A stretch of DNA of 64,000 bases from Undaria pinnatifida (taxonomy: Eukaryota > Sar > Phaeophyceae > Laminariales > Alariaceae): the NCBI GenBank assembly GCA_012845835.1, contig JABAKD010000015.1, forward strand, positions 616,001 through 680,000, written 5' to 3'. This document shows positions 11,064 through 22,988 of this stretch, one piece after another. Below the pieces are notes generated by a model. The model saw nothing but the letters and a program-made list of their open reading frames with translations, made no database searches and was not told the origin of the DNA. The translations under genes and the position numbers were made by a program. Numbering within the stretch: the stretch's first letter is position 1; each line of letters opens with the position of its first letter.

Positions 11064-11472
11064 GGTGTTGGGTTTGTTATAAACCTAGTAGACGGAAGCG
11101 TCGGGTTACGGACAAGTAGGACGATGTCGTCGTCGGTTGTATGTAGTCGACCCTCACCCGCCAGCTCCTGGATGTCTGAGAGGGATGGACGCTTGTGCGA
11201 GGGGTAGTACGCCAAACGCCGGGCGACAGGATCGATGGCCGGCCGATAGAGATGTAATGCATCATGGCGTGGCACGTCGGCTCAGCGTGCTGCTCTCGCT
11301 TCCAATCGGCATGCGAATAACGCGCGATGGAATCAGCGAACCGCAATTCAGCAGCTTCGCCGAGGGCGTCCGACCTTGTATGTGCAGTCGGTGTGTCACC
11401 AGGAAAAGGCGTCAGCCGTAAAATAGGAGTTCCCATAGGTTCTGCGTGGTCGCGGTCGGACGGACGTGGCAC
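11039..11472 (-). pseudogene. Polyprotein segment upstream of integrase (frameshifted)
   Basis: Two overlapping minus-strand frames (11039-11275 and 11077-11472) contain ELRFADSIARYSHADWKREQ and PAIDPVARRLAYYPSHKRPS followed by a stretch leading into the zinc-binding domain. The order is as expected for the linker before integrase. No RNase H catalytic motif can be picked out, and the function of this segment is not clear. Confidence 0.5.
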
Positions 11473-12009
11473 CGTGCGGACCGGCGAGCCGGCGAAAGCA
11501 GGGGTCGCGGCGGCGGTCGGAGTCGGCCGCGGCCGAGAAACTCGCGGCGGGGTTGTACCTCGTCTGGAAGATGGCCGAGGACCCCGCCGGGCCCGAATTC
11601 ATAATCTACAGCGGGGTGAATTACCCATTGTTGTCGCTGTTCGTCGGCGCGTCGTCGACGACCGAGGGGCTGGAGTGCCAAGCAAGGCAAAGACGGACAC
11701 AGTCGAACCGGTGGTCGCGGCGGAGTCCGTCTCCTGTGTAGAACTCCTTGATAGAGGAGTCAGCTGTGCGATGGGCGTCGCTGCAGCCAAGGCTTCTGCG
11801 GAGCCCGTGCCACTCTCGATGGGTATGGCAGAAACCAAAGCGAAAACGGTCTCAGCGGCAGGAGAAATCGACCCGTGGCCGGTACAGCCTTCGGCGGTGA
11901 CGACGGGGGCAGGAACACGATCGACGAATCTCCGCAGGGAGCAGGAAGGCCGTCAATCCTTATACGTATCTCGTGTGTGCGAAAATCGTGAAATGCGGTA
12001 GACGTGAGA

Positions 12010-12117
12010 GGGCCCACCCAAGGCACCATGTTCAGTGCGGGGCACGAGCCCACCCAAGACAGTGCTTTCGGCGAGGGGAACGAGTCCACCCAAAGCAGTG
12101 CTTTCGGTGTGGGGCAG
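12010..12117 (-). repeat. Three 36-bp tandem units (12-codon periodicity)
   Basis: Units 12010-12045, 12046-12081 and 12082-12117 share RRGYCCACCCAARGCA...GGGG. The length is a multiple of three. On the minus strand one frame gives a repeating FPSPKALSWVGS-type peptide, consistent with a repetitive Gag segment. Confidence 0.85.
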
Positions 12118-12511
12118 GACCCATACGATAACGCGTGTACTGGAAAAAATCACCAAACGAGAAAGCCCAAACATTCCACAAGCACCGCCTGTTCCTTCCC
12201 AAGGAGGACCACAAGGGAGGAGCCCCGACATGAGCTCCTAGACCACGGTGCCCGTAGTCCAAAGGGGTCCCGCGAAGGTCGGTCTGGCTCCGTCACCAAA
12301 GGTGTATGCAGGCCGATGGGCTCTCTCAGCAAGCTAAGTCCATGTCGCTGGTCCCTCGCAGGATTGATTCCAGTATGCTCTTGTCCGTGGCGCGCCGTGC
12401 ATATGCCTCAGTCCCGAAGCGCAAGAAAAAGTACAGGTCGACGGGCGATCTTGAGGCTTGTGCTGGCAGCTCGCGGAAGTGTGCAGTGCAACATGCTGGC
12501 TGAGCGAGCAA

Positions 12512-12716
12512 GTCTGATGGGTGGGGCTTGGGCAGTTCCGCTGCGGAGTGATCCGTGCGACCAGCTGGCGGGGAACTGATGCGACCCAAAGCCGAGACGA
12601 GGAGTGTGCTCCTGACAAATGGGGTTTGGGCAGTTCCGCTGGCGAGTGGTCCATGTAACACAGCTGGCGGGGAACCTGATGCGACAAAAAGCCGAGACGA
12701 GAAATGTGCTCCAAAG
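12512..12716 (-). repeat. ~102-bp tandem duplication
   Basis: Two direct units (about 12512-12612 and 12613-12716) share TTGGGCAGTTCCGCTG and CAGCTGGCGGGGAAC, followed by TGATGCGAC and AAAGCCGAGACGAG. They lie in the presumed Gag region. Confidence 0.8.
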
Positions 12717-12980
12717 AGCAGTGTCGTCCGCACGTAGTTGGAAGGTGTCGTTCGTGTGGTACGTGCCCGGCGACCAACAGGAGGGGCCCCTGCCATCTCA
12801 CTGCTGTTGTGGTCGCCGTTATAGGAGGAAGGGCGCTCCCTCCATTGAGAAGCCACCCGTGAAGGAACAGGGGTTGTGGGCTCGATGGAAACCAAAAGCA
12901 AAATCGCTACGAAAACAGCTATCGGAGAGATTGGAGAAACGCTGCCACAATATCAAGTCAGGCCTAAGACGACGCCATAG

Positions 12981-13248
12981 TGTAAGGGTATTGGCGGGGA
13001 CACAAAGTGTCCCCTGCAGGTCTTCCAATTGAGCAGGTCCTCGGACAGTACTCACTTTCTTAAGCTTCGTAGAGACGCAGCTTTATTCGATTCCACCAGA
13101 GCCCCGGATGGCTTCTGAAGTCGGAGGCTCGTGCCTCCGATCTATTTCTTAACAATCCCGAATATAAAACGCCAACCTTGTCATACGAAACCCATCCAAA
13201 TGATCTCAATACAGATAATTACAAGCCTTTCGAGGCCGCATCTTAACA
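12981..13248 (-). repeat. LTR (5' in element sense) of the first Ty3-type element
   Basis: Pairs with 8305-8572. Contains AATATAAAACGCC-type TATA-like sequence on the plus strand. The promoter, if active, should drive the minus strand. Confidence 0.92.
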
Positions 13249-14276
13249 GTACCCTCTAATAATACCTTAATACCAGTAGTATGTGGTACACTACATACAG
13301 CCCCGCATCGCCATCAGAGACATGCAGCAGAGCGGCAGCAAGCGGCAAGGGAGAAGAAGCAGCACCCGCTTGTCGTGTGCAGACTCCGCTACCAATACTT
13401 ACTGTATGTAGTACCTAACCATTCAATAATAAAAATAGGGTACCAAGCACAGAGTATACTGTAGTGGTAGTAGTGCTTCGTTTGGTGTATATGATGCACT
13501 TTACTTTAGTTGCAATTAATACGTCGTCTACCTACCACCGGTACACTACTAAAACACCACCAGCAGTCAACGTTCTTCTAGGCTATTTGTTCACTGCTAC
13601 CACCGCATTAAGCTCGCCGTAGGAGTAAATCGTCATTCATTGTCTTGTTCTCCTATCAATTATTAATATATCATAATATATTTGAAAAATGAAAAATACA
13701 CTTCATTCAGCTGAGATCGACCAAAAATGTTTTTTTGATCAAAACTCAGCTTTGCAAGCTGCGTGTGATACTTCGATCGCGCTATATAACAGTCCACCGT
13801 CAAAATATGATCAAGACAGCAAGGGCAAAGTGTTCCGACACATATTGGGCACAGCCAAAGCACACATTGTTGCCAAGCCAGTATTATAATCGAGTACATA
13901 ATGTAGGCCATTACCGACGCCACCGCGCCCAACATACCCTTTTGGTGGTATCCGGTTGCCTGGATATTACGTACTACACCACCAACACCCCCCTCCCTCC
14001 CTCACCCTCTCCCTAACCCTAGGACTAGCCGGTGTCTTCCAAGTTGTAACATATTATTAGGTTATTTATTAGTTTTCCGATAATATGTGTAACGCATAAC
14101 CCATATTGAATACGGTGGAACGAATTTCGTTGTCCCTTCTGCAGTGCGCAACGCAAAAATTGACACAACGATGTACCGACTACCACAACTCACTCTCTCG
14201 TCCAGTCCCTTTTAATTTTCTGCGCATTCTCTGACTTGATATCGACCATTAGTAATGATGCTGTGTCCTTTGACGC

Positions 14277-14360
14277 ACATTTATCAACGTATATATTAAC
14301 GTGTCCATTAACGTATGTATTAACGTGTCTACCAACGTGTCTATTAACGCATGTATTGAC
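14277..14360. repeat. ~12-bp minisatellite (AACGTGTCTATT-like)
   Basis: About seven imperfect units of the form AACGTRTVTATT, alternating GTGTC and GTATG variants. Confidence 0.8.
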
Positions 14361-15097
14361 AGTGGGACGCAAGCTATCATATCGTCTGCTTCGATGCTGG
14401 AAAATAATGGATGTCTTGAATTAGTGTGAACATATTCAATTCGGGGCGTTGATCGTAGGGTCGTGAATGTGTCGATCGAGGGCGCGGGTGTTTGCTGAAA
14501 TACAATGCTGACGCCTACGACAAAACCAAACAAAAAATAATTCGTCGAACTTACGGCTGACGTCCTTGAAATATTTTTATAAAATAATAATAAGTTATAT
14601 GTCATCGTTGAACATCAGGAGACATGGATCAGTAAGCAGTGGAAACCCCGCGCTGCAAAGCAAGGGTGTTGGGCCAAGCGTTCTACACTATAGTCTAGTA
14701 ATTAATCTGGTGTTATAGTTGAGGGAAAATTGCTGCCTGCCAAGTATTATTGCGTCTTTCTATTGCAAACTTAATTAGTTACCAGACATCCCCCCCGCGC
14801 TATTAAAAAAACTAGATCATCTAATTAATTGCATTACCTCCCCCATAATAAACCACATAACATAACAAGCCGGAAGGAGGCAATGATGGGGAAACCCAGC
14901 GGTGAACCTGGCCATTCATTTTCACCCCTTCAGAATTGCTCGCACGGTTTAGAAAACCAAATATTCGGATTTGGTGCTGAACTAGTTTTGCTGTACGTAT
15001 TGTAAGGGTTCATGATGTAGCTCTAAAAGCCAACATGCTGGGACCACACCATATTGATCGTCACACCGGTTAAGCCCCGATTTTCACAATCAGCTCT

Positions 15098-15132
15098 GGC
15101 ATACCATACCATACCATACCATACCACACCAT
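15098..15132. repeat. (CATAC)n microsatellite
   Basis: Six to seven units of CATAC with one CACAC variant. Confidence 0.85.
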
Positions 15133-15359
15133 AAATATCCTGCATCCGCTCTTTATACAGAAATCTCGTCCCTTAAATTTGCGGCCGCGCGAATCAAACT
15201 CTACCGGTCCCTTCAATCTCTACACGCCTACCTCTAGCACATCTCACGGTTTGAGGAACCCGGCAGGCCGTAGTAGTCGATGGCTGCCTACCGCCAACCA
15301 CAACTACGCGTGCATGCCGCATCAACCGGAGAGCGATTGCTCTGCAGTGTGGCAGCGTT

Positions 15360-15800
15360 CCGGCAGGGCCAGAGTCGCCACGTTGATGGTGTACGAAACC
15401 GATCAGGAATGGTGTCAAGCAGCGCGGAACAGCATCTATAATAGATGCTGCCCTCGCTACGACCCGGCCAACCTCCTAACAGGGTACCACACCCAGTTTT
15501 GACATCGAGGGCATGCATGATCACATTGTTCCGAGCCATCCCTCATTACGTGCTGCATCGCCCTGAGTCGGTCGTCATTGGAGTACGAAACCGATCGCGT
15601 TTGGTGTCGAGCAACGCGGGCCAGTGACTAGACTATAGATACCGCCCTTGCTACGACTCCTCCGGCCTCCTAATAGGGTACCCCCACATCCAGTTCTCAC
15701 ATCGAGGGCATACCTATAATTACATTTTTATTGTCCCGAGCGATCCCTCATTGCTTGCTGCATCATCCTGAGTCAGCTTCGATTGCTTGCTATGTCCCTC
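15360..15800. repeat. ~205-bp imperfect tandem duplication
   Basis: The blocks GTACGAAACCGATC, TGGTGTCRAGCARCGCGG, CCTCCTAAYAGGGTACC, CACATCGAGGGCAT and CGATCCCTCATT recur in the same order about 205 bp apart, with a third partial copy at the right. No coding function recognised. Confidence 0.7.
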
Positions 15801-16145
15801 GAGTCAGACGTCAGCCGTCCTTGCTTGCTTGTTCCCCCTACCCCACGAAGAGATCATCACCTGACCTCGTCGAGAAACATGTCCTGTTCCTGCCGCCTGA
15901 GGCACTCCTGGCAAAAGTCGCAACGCCTAGATGGCTCGCGTAGTGATCGTTGTGGTGGTTCCGCTGCCCAAGGTGCATTGATCGGTTGCCTGTCCCCTTC
16001 TTGGCAGTCCCGCTGCCCCGCGGCTATGCCCTACAACCGATACTTAGACTCTATATTGTACACTTCATACTGTACAGACCTTATGTCCCTGTTTTAGGGC
16101 GCGCGATAATAAGAATCAACAAGGATGGTTACCCGAAGCCGTCAG

Positions 16146-16506
<361 letters not shown>

Positions 16507-17944
16507 TTGTGCTTTTCGGTTGGTTTCACGACAACATACACCGCCACCGTCATGGAGTTATTCGCAACGCTGCGCCAAAAAACAGTAGGGATAATCAGGT
16601 TTTGGGATAGGCACAGAGCCACCCGCGCGTGTGGCTTGTTTTCGGTAGTGAAACCCCCGGCACAGACTAAACTACAGACTCGTTTTGGGCTGGGTCGGTG
16701 TTACTTGCCGGGTTGCTTGCGGGGTGCTGGGTGTTTTTTTTCGTTTGTTTGGTGCTCAAAAGCTTTCCCCCCCTTTTCAAAATGCGATATTCCCGGGATT
16801 TCAAGCGAACCACATGCCGAAGGGGAACGTTGTAATATTATGTACTCCGAGTATATATTACCATAATACTACGTGCAATACTTTAATACCCGTCGCTTTG
16901 TTTGATCGTTCCATGGCGGCCCCTAACCCGGCGGCCTCTTACGGGTAACCGTTTTGGGACTTGATGATGGTATGTATGGCGACCTGAAAATCAACAAACG
17001 CGGTCTTCTCGACTTGCTAGGAAGAACGCAAGCAATAAAACAATACAGGTATCAGCATGCTGCACGCGTGTCGTGTATCACCTTCCGTTGCCCAGGCTGC
17101 TTCGTGTGGCGGATGATGTAACCGTCACCTTACTTGGACGTTTTTCCCCCTTTGAAGTCTTGAAGGTTGCACGGTGGTCGCTAGCTACGTTGTGGCCCTT
17201 CCCCTCTCGTTGCGGAGGTGTTATCGATTCCCAACGCTGTCAGACACGCTTGCTGTTAGTGCGATTGTGCGTAGGGCCAACGGCGCGTGCTACGGTAACG
17301 GTAGCAGATTTTCGTGGGGCCAACTGGCCTCCCAACCGAGCAACTACCGAATATGTTCGGAATCACGTTGGTTTTCCAGTTATTTTTTTCCCCGCCTAGT
17401 CCAATGAGATTGTCCATCGATGTTATTGGAACAACGTTGTCAAAGTGAAGGTTGTGCTGGTGCTAGGTATGGAGCTTCTCAAGTGAGCCCCGCCGGCAAA
17501 CATGATGTGCACCTCTACCGCTGAGACACACGCGTCCCCACCGTCGCAACCCCCCCCGTTGTATCAAGGTATGGTTAGCAAGAGGACAATATATAGGTTG
17601 GCGTTGTTGCACTGCCACTCGACTAGGTTTCACGCCCATCGGCTTGTATTTTTCGTGCCCCGTAGGAGAGTCTTACATGTCAGGGGCTGTTACGTTTAAC
17701 GTGGGCCCTGGCTCGTGCCCTTTAGTTGCGGTGGACATGTCCTTTCCGTACACACGTGCTTATCGAGGTTCACAATATGTTCCAATATAGCGCTGGTACG
17801 CCCTTGGCAAGTTACATCATGTGCAGGCTTGCGCTGGTAGTGGTTAAAATACATCGCTGGTATTTCAACAGAGTGCAGAGGATGTTCCATGTTAGAAGCG
17901 CCGCTTGCGGGCCAGAAAGTCAAAGGAGAATATGTGAGAGAGTG
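16507..17944. other. Non-coding region
   Basis: No gene or element that I can support. Short frames on both strands lack recognisable motifs. Confidence 0.45.
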
Positions 17945-18185
17945 TGCTGCAGCGACGGGGAGCCAAGGAAGAACGGACAATCTGTTGGATGGGAGGCGCA
18001 CGCTCTTATCGGGCCATGGCCTGGATGCCCGTTTTGGCACCGACGGCAGTTATGCGTCCGGCAGGGGGGGGTATTTGCAGCAGCCTGCGCCATGGAGTAT
18101 TATGTCGATGCGCGGCGACTGGCCGGGCCCATACCACGCGGAGGATGCGTTGCGTAGGCGGATATCGAGATGTCAAAAGGCTCTC
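17945..18185 (+). repeat. Old LTR-end fragment related to the second Ty3-type element
   Basis: GGAGGCGCACGCTCTTAT through a G8 tract to TTTGCAGCAGCCTGCGCC resembles the polypurine tract plus LTR start at 30720-30850. It is closer still to 31325-31540. The two fragments (17945-18185 and 31325-31540) therefore lie outside the LTR pair as a second, older set of direct repeats. Confidence 0.55.
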
Positions 18186-18303
18186 TGGCACAGGGTTTGG
18201 GGTTTAGATGATAGGTTACCGATATGGGAGAAGACCGGCCAACCTTTAGCATGTCCGCTTGACACCCACACTCACATGCATCGATCGGGCGGGGGGGGGG
18301 GGC

Positions 18304-18817
18304 TGGTTGCAGCGCTACGAACGTAAGGACGCGCCAGGCGCCCGGTTAATTTTGAGACATGTGATAGCTGACCGGACCAGTATCACGAGGAGGGTGCATC
18401 GTGCAAAGTGGAGATTGACCCGTCGGATAGGCTCTCCACGGCCAATGTAGGAAAAGGAAGGATGTTCCCGGCGGAGGAATTCTTCCTGGAAAACGTGGGA
18501 AACCCCTCTCAAGATTTCCCACCGACTCACCTCGAGGTTACTAGCCTTGACCTATACCAAGAGAGACCAAAGTTAAACACCACCTGTCCAAACCACCTCG
18601 TGTGCCCCATCCTCAAGCCATCACACCCGTGCGTCGCTCTAACTCACCTGCAGCCTATCTGTCTGTTAACCGCGTACACCTGTGCTGGCGACTTAAACCC
18701 TGTCTTTCGCGGTCATCGAGCTACCTGGTGGCTGCCAAGAGGGCTTCACTCAACTCCACAGGGCAAAGGTGAGACGGGCCTGGATAGCTGCCATAGGGGC
18801 ATCACGCTGCTGGAATA
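18304..18817 (+). repeat. 5' LTR of the second Ty3-type element
   Basis: A ~514-bp direct repeat of 30789-31299, roughly 94% alike by eye. It starts TGGTTGCAGCG (right copy TGTTGCAGCG) and ends near GGAATA (right copy GTAACA). It is followed directly by TGGTGAGAATCAGGAAG, which fits a primer-binding site. It is preceded by a GGGCGGGG tract like the polypurine tract of the right copy, which may mean it was once the 3' LTR of another copy. Confidence 0.82.
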
Positions 18818-19992
18818 TGGTGAGAATCAGGAAGAATACAAGATAAGACCACAGACCTAGAGCCTGGCAACGTTATACAGCAGCGCAGGCTGGGTCGAGA
18901 ATCTTGGGGAGGTTTTGGGAATCTGAAAATCTTGTATATGGGGGCTGGTCTGAGCCAGAAGCAACACATGGAAAGACCATGGTGAGTACCATAAAAAAGT
19001 AAGAGTGTAAACATATACGCACGTCCATCGCAACTAATTACCGGACCCGCTAGCCATCGATCAAAACGTAAGACACGCATGAAGGCGACCGCTGCAGATC
19101 AAGAAGCTCGTGAGTGATGCAAGTAGGTTCGGTAGCAGCGAGGGGTAGGCACCGAAGCCAGGCCCGAACAAAGAGAAGGAAATCAAACAATGGCAATCCG
19201 ATTTCCGACCTTATCCACAAAAAAAAGTATATATAGAAGAGACCTACTACTCGGGGGTACGTACAGCGAGAACACCGAGGGACACATAATGCACGTACTC
19301 GTAACCTTGCTAGGGGCAAAAAAAACAAATTACTGACTCGCCAACCACCAATACACACTCGACCAGTTATGGGCCAGCGCAAGGAAAACCGCCCGTACGT
19401 AGTCGAATCATTACGCCCACATAGCTGCGCACACCAGGCACCAAACACAGCATAGCCACCCGTCAATACATGCAGGCCAATACAGGCGAGCGAGATTTAG
19501 ACAACTCAACCTCGCCGATCAGTTTCACTGCTTACCCGGTAGCATTAACTCCTATTATAGCAGAAATGGGGGGGGGACGTAGCGCAGCTGCGTTGCTAGT
19601 GTCAGTGGTAGAACAATGTTACGGTAGGGATGCACGCTTTTTTTTTCTGAGGCTCCTCACTTGAGGAATTCATACATAGTCCGAAAAAGAAAACAACCTG
19701 AGTTATTAGAAAACTGAAAACACACCCTATCTGTGAAAAATCTCATGTCTTAGGTGCACGAAACGGGAAAAAACAAATAATAAAAAAACACCCGATAACC
19801 CAGCGATATTGGGTTAGGGATTCCCGAAGTTGCAGAAATGGGGGGAGGTGATCTATGCTCTGCGGCGTAGCGCAATTGCGTCGGCAGTGTCAGTGGGTGA
19901 TGGAGCGCACCATACCTACTAATATACACCATAATACGGAACGATAGAGCGCTTTGGGGGGGGTGTCGGATGTTGTTGCCTGGAGATCCGCC
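18818..19992. other. Leader region of the second Ty3-type element
   Basis: No coding signal. A block near 19560-19620 (GCAGAAATGGGGGG...GTAGCGCAGCTGCGTT...GTGTCAGTGG) recurs imperfectly at 19830-19905. A hairpin (CTCCTCACTTGAGGAA) at about 19651-19668 belongs to the dispersed hairpin motif discussed in the findings. Confidence 0.45.
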
Positions 19993-20321
19993 AATTATGC
20001 GCCCGCTTGTGCTTGAAAACAGCTCCACATCTGGTCTTAGATCGCATGCCGGCACGTCCGCTGCCCGTGCCCTGTCCGTCCGTCGATGCGTGCGCATGCT
20101 GCTTGTCTGTAGAATTGTCACCCAGCGTGATCGCTCGTTCACCAACAAAAATGCAGGCATGCTTCGAAGACCAGTGCGGTGATGAGTTCAATTGCAAGCG
20201 TAACATATTAAACGGAAGCCAGAATATTGCACTTTTCCCCGCACAAACACCGGTCTATCACTGTCGCTGGTCGCGCTACTCGGGATAGACGATCTACGAG
20301 TATCAACTACCGGGTATACTT

Positions 20322-20795
20322 GCAAAATTGGGGCTGCGAAAAAAACTGCTAGAGTCATGCCTGGGGTGACTACCGGGGTCGGCAGATTACTGTAAGACAA
20401 AGCAATAGAGGCAAAATTGGGGCTGCGAAAAAAAACTGCTAAAGTCATGCCTGGGGAGACTACTGGGGTCGGCAGATTACTGTAACACAAAGCAATAGAG
20501 GCAAAATTGGGGCTGAGAAAAAAAAATGTTAAAGTCATGCCTGGGGTGAACACTGGGATCGGCAGATTACTGTAACACAAAGCGACAGGGGCAAAATTGG
20601 GGCTGTGAAAAAAAAAAGTGCTAGAGTCATGCCTGGGGTGACTACTGGGATCGGCAGATTACTGTAAGGCAAAGCGAAAGGGGCAGATTACTGCAAGACA
20701 AGGCGAAAGCGGCAAGATTGGGGCTGCGAAAAAAAATGCTATAAACACGACTGGGGTGACTACTGGCGCGGGATATTACTCAGAGATCTAATATA
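20322..20795 (+). repeat. ~90-bp tandem repeat inside the fold-back element
   Basis: Units begin GCAAAATTGGGGCTG at 20322, 20411, 20501, 20591 and (GCAAGATTGG) 20712, each with an A tract, GTCATGCCTGGGG and CGGCAGATTACTGTAA. The fourth unit contains an extra partial copy of about 30 bp. An open minus-strand frame over the array only reflects its near-3n period. Confidence 0.92.
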
Positions 20796-20847
20796 CTACA
20801 AAGTCATGGTGCGATCTATGTATACGTGTGTACCCGGTGGTTGATAC

Positions 20848-22307
20848 TGTGGACAGTGGAGCACCAGAGAGTGTGTAGTGTTGTTGGTAAGACACGATAG
20901 TTGATCTTCTTGATGATTGACTGTTGAGGATCTGATGGGGTATGTGAACGTTATCTAGATCTGAAGACAACTACTGTAGTAGGGGTTCTACGTATCCTCT
21001 TCTAGATTCTGATATAGGGATTCGGGGATGAAGTTAAGATCGCTTGTTTTCTTGTGTTCGGAGCTAATACAACAACTTATCTCTCCTTTCTTAGCGCCTG
21101 GATGGTGCTGACCAGCCCCCCTCAGGCCAAGGGGGGATACTTTCTGATCAGTAGACCTTGCCTAGCTTAGGCGTGTCTACAATTATCGATAATTCAGGTT
21201 GAACACACCGACGTTAGTCAGGGATTTTTTTTCGTGGTACGATTGCGACAGCGACACGCAGGTATGGATTGGGCCGCGTTTCGGCAGGAAGCCCTCTGAC
21301 CCGATGAGGGCGGTATCCATATGCTGCCTCAGGACTCCGAACGAGGTTTGCTGTGGTCGTACGAGGGGCCGCTAGAGGCGATGTCCCAGCATCGCATCCA
21401 GCGTGGAGGGGCTGCAGCATCAGGCTCCACATTTGATGAGGGCGAGGTTCGAATCGGGTTCATTGACTTGGTGCTGTGAAATCTCGTAGTATAGGAACGA
21501 TTTGATCCGCTGAAGGTTCAACTCGGGCAGCAAAGACACTCCCGCCGATCACGAGGGCTCAAGGCTTTCGGGGGGCATGCTGGCGAGATGAACACACCGA
21601 AATGCGGTGACTCAGCGGTGCCGACTGAGGGCTGTCGCGTCGCGCGTCCCGAAGGAGAAGGCGCGGCATCACATACATGCGAAGTGTCTGGGTTTCTAGA
21701 TCGTCGCGAGGATATCCACTTCGGGAGGCGGAGTGAGGAGTGAGAAAATCACACGTGCATACAGCCGTTCGAGAAGGCGGTTGCGCTTTGTATTTCAGAT
21801 TAGGAGGAGCTGGAGTGCCGCTGAAAGGGGGTGGTTGATAACTCCAATGCTTTCAGGCGCTGAGAGCTTGGCTCTTGTTTTGCGAAGGCTATGTGCTGAC
21901 TTGGCCTCCAACATGGAGCCCGCGCACGTCTTGCTTTAAAGGTGTGAGTTTGATTTGTTATTGAATATATCGCTTTTGGGAGCATTGTGGACAGTGGAGC
22001 ACCAGAGAGTGTGTAGTGCTGTTGGTAAGACACGATAGTTGATCTTCTTGGTGATTGACTGTTGAGGATCTGATGAGGTATGTGAACGTTATCTAGATCT
22101 GAAGACAACCCCTACTGTTATCCTCTTCTGGATTCTGATATAGGGATTCGGGGATGAAGTTAAGATCGCTTGTTTTCTTGTGTTCGGAGCTAATACAACA
22201 ACTTCTCTCTCCTTTCTTAGCACCTGAATGGTGCTGACCAGCCCCCCTCAGGCCAAGGGGGGATACTTTCTGGTCAGTAGACCTTGTCTAGCTTAGGTGT
22301 GTCTACA
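20848..22307 (+). mobile_element. TRIM-like miniature LTR element
   Basis: Direct repeats 20848-21181 (334 bp) and 21986-22307 (322 bp) begin TGTGGAC and end GTCTACA, enclosing about 800 bp without any retrotransposon coding motif. A 4-bp target duplication ATAC flanks it (20844-20847 and 22308-22311). Removing the element and one ATAC restores the right arm of the surrounding fold-back to a collinear match with the left arm, which confirms the boundaries. Small size and lack of coding fit a terminal-repeat retrotransposon in miniature. Orientation is not certain. Confidence 0.9.
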
Positions 22308-22988
22308 ATACCCGTAGATCGTCTATCCCGAGTAGCGCGACTAGCGACGGTGATAGACCGGTGTTTGTGCGGGGTGAAGTGCAATATTCTGGCTTCCGTT
22401 TAATATGTGGTACGTTTGCATTTGAACTCATCACTGTACTGGTCTTCGAAGCATGCCTGCATTTTGTTGGTGAACGATCGATCATGATGGGTGACAACTA
22501 TATAGACGAGCAGCATGCGCGACGGACGGACAGGGCACGGGCAGCGGACGTGCCGGCATGCGGTCTAAGACCAGATATGGAGCTTTTTTCAAGCACAAGC
22601 GGGCGCATAATTAAATTACCTTGTCTTGGAGTAATCCGCAGATCCCATTAGTTGCCTCAGGCGTGACCTTAGCGGGTTGTTTTAGAGTACCCGATTCTGA
22701 GCGTTCTTTTTGTTTCAGCAACCCTCTCCTTTACGCCGCGACCCCTGAAACTTTTGTCGCTGTTCGCAAACACAACGGTAACCACGGACGAGAGACAATT
22801 AACTGCAAAAAGACCGGTAGGTCAAGAACGCCGTAGCAAGAGAAGAACAATCGAAGGAAACGAAAACAAGAAAACGAAACAAAACAGAAAACGAGCAGGA
22901 AAAAGACAAAGGAGGCAAAGACAGAAAAAAAACACAAAAACAGACACGAAACAGAATCGCACGAAGGCCAGACAAGCAATCGGAAGAA

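Larger units (their letters stand above)
11473..12980 (-). pseudogene. Gag/unknown 5' internal region of the first Ty3-type element
   Basis: GC-rich internal region with long overlapping frames on both strands but no recognisable domain. It holds two tandem repeats (12010-12117 and 12512-12716). By position it should encode Gag on the minus strand. No CCHC zinc knuckle and no RT motif were found. Frames read on the plus strand here are treated as shadows. Confidence 0.45.
8305..13248 (-). mobile_element. Ty3-type LTR retrotransposon, decayed, without visible RT
   Basis: Two 268-bp direct repeats (8305-8572 and 12981-13248) bound a 4.94-kb element. The LTRs begin TG and end CA, with short inverted ends (TGTAAG/CTTAACA). 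The coding strand is minus. Immediately inside the LTR at 12981 the minus strand reads CTATGGCGTCGTCTTAGG, a plausible primer-binding site beginning TGG. Integrase and a C-terminal region lie at 9.2-11.1 kb. I find no reverse transcriptase or RNase H motifs between 11.5 and 12.98 kb, so this looks like an internally deleted derivative. The flanks GTGC (8301-8304) and GTAC (13249-13252) may be a degraded target duplication. Confidence 0.88.
13249..15357. other. Non-coding region with small repeats
   Basis: Contains a strongly diverged minus-strand A-repeat 3' end (about 13683-13800), a B-repeat tail at 14535-14590, a ~12-bp minisatellite at 14277-14360 and a 5-bp CATAC array at about 15098-15132. 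No gene supported. Confidence 0.55.
19993..22612. mobile_element. Fold-back (long-TIR) element carrying 90-bp tandem repeats
   Basis: The left arm (19993 to about 20318) is repeated in inverse orientation at about 20829-20847 plus 22312-22612, with roughly 90% identity by eye. The right arm is split by the small LTR element at 20848-22307. Without that insertion the unit is about 1.16 kb: a ~325-bp arm, a spacer with ~90-bp tandem repeats, and a ~325-bp arm. No transposase frame is present, so it would be non-autonomous. The outer ends read AATTATGCGCCCGC. No clear target duplication was identified. Confidence 0.85.

Noticed and set aside
11327-12001. 224-codon plus-strand frame
   Set aside because: GC-rich internal region of a minus-strand element. 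No domain or motif, so treated as a shadow.
20322-20795. CRISPR-like regular repeats
   Set aside because: The units are contiguous 90-bp tandem repeats without unique spacers, in a eukaryotic transposable element.
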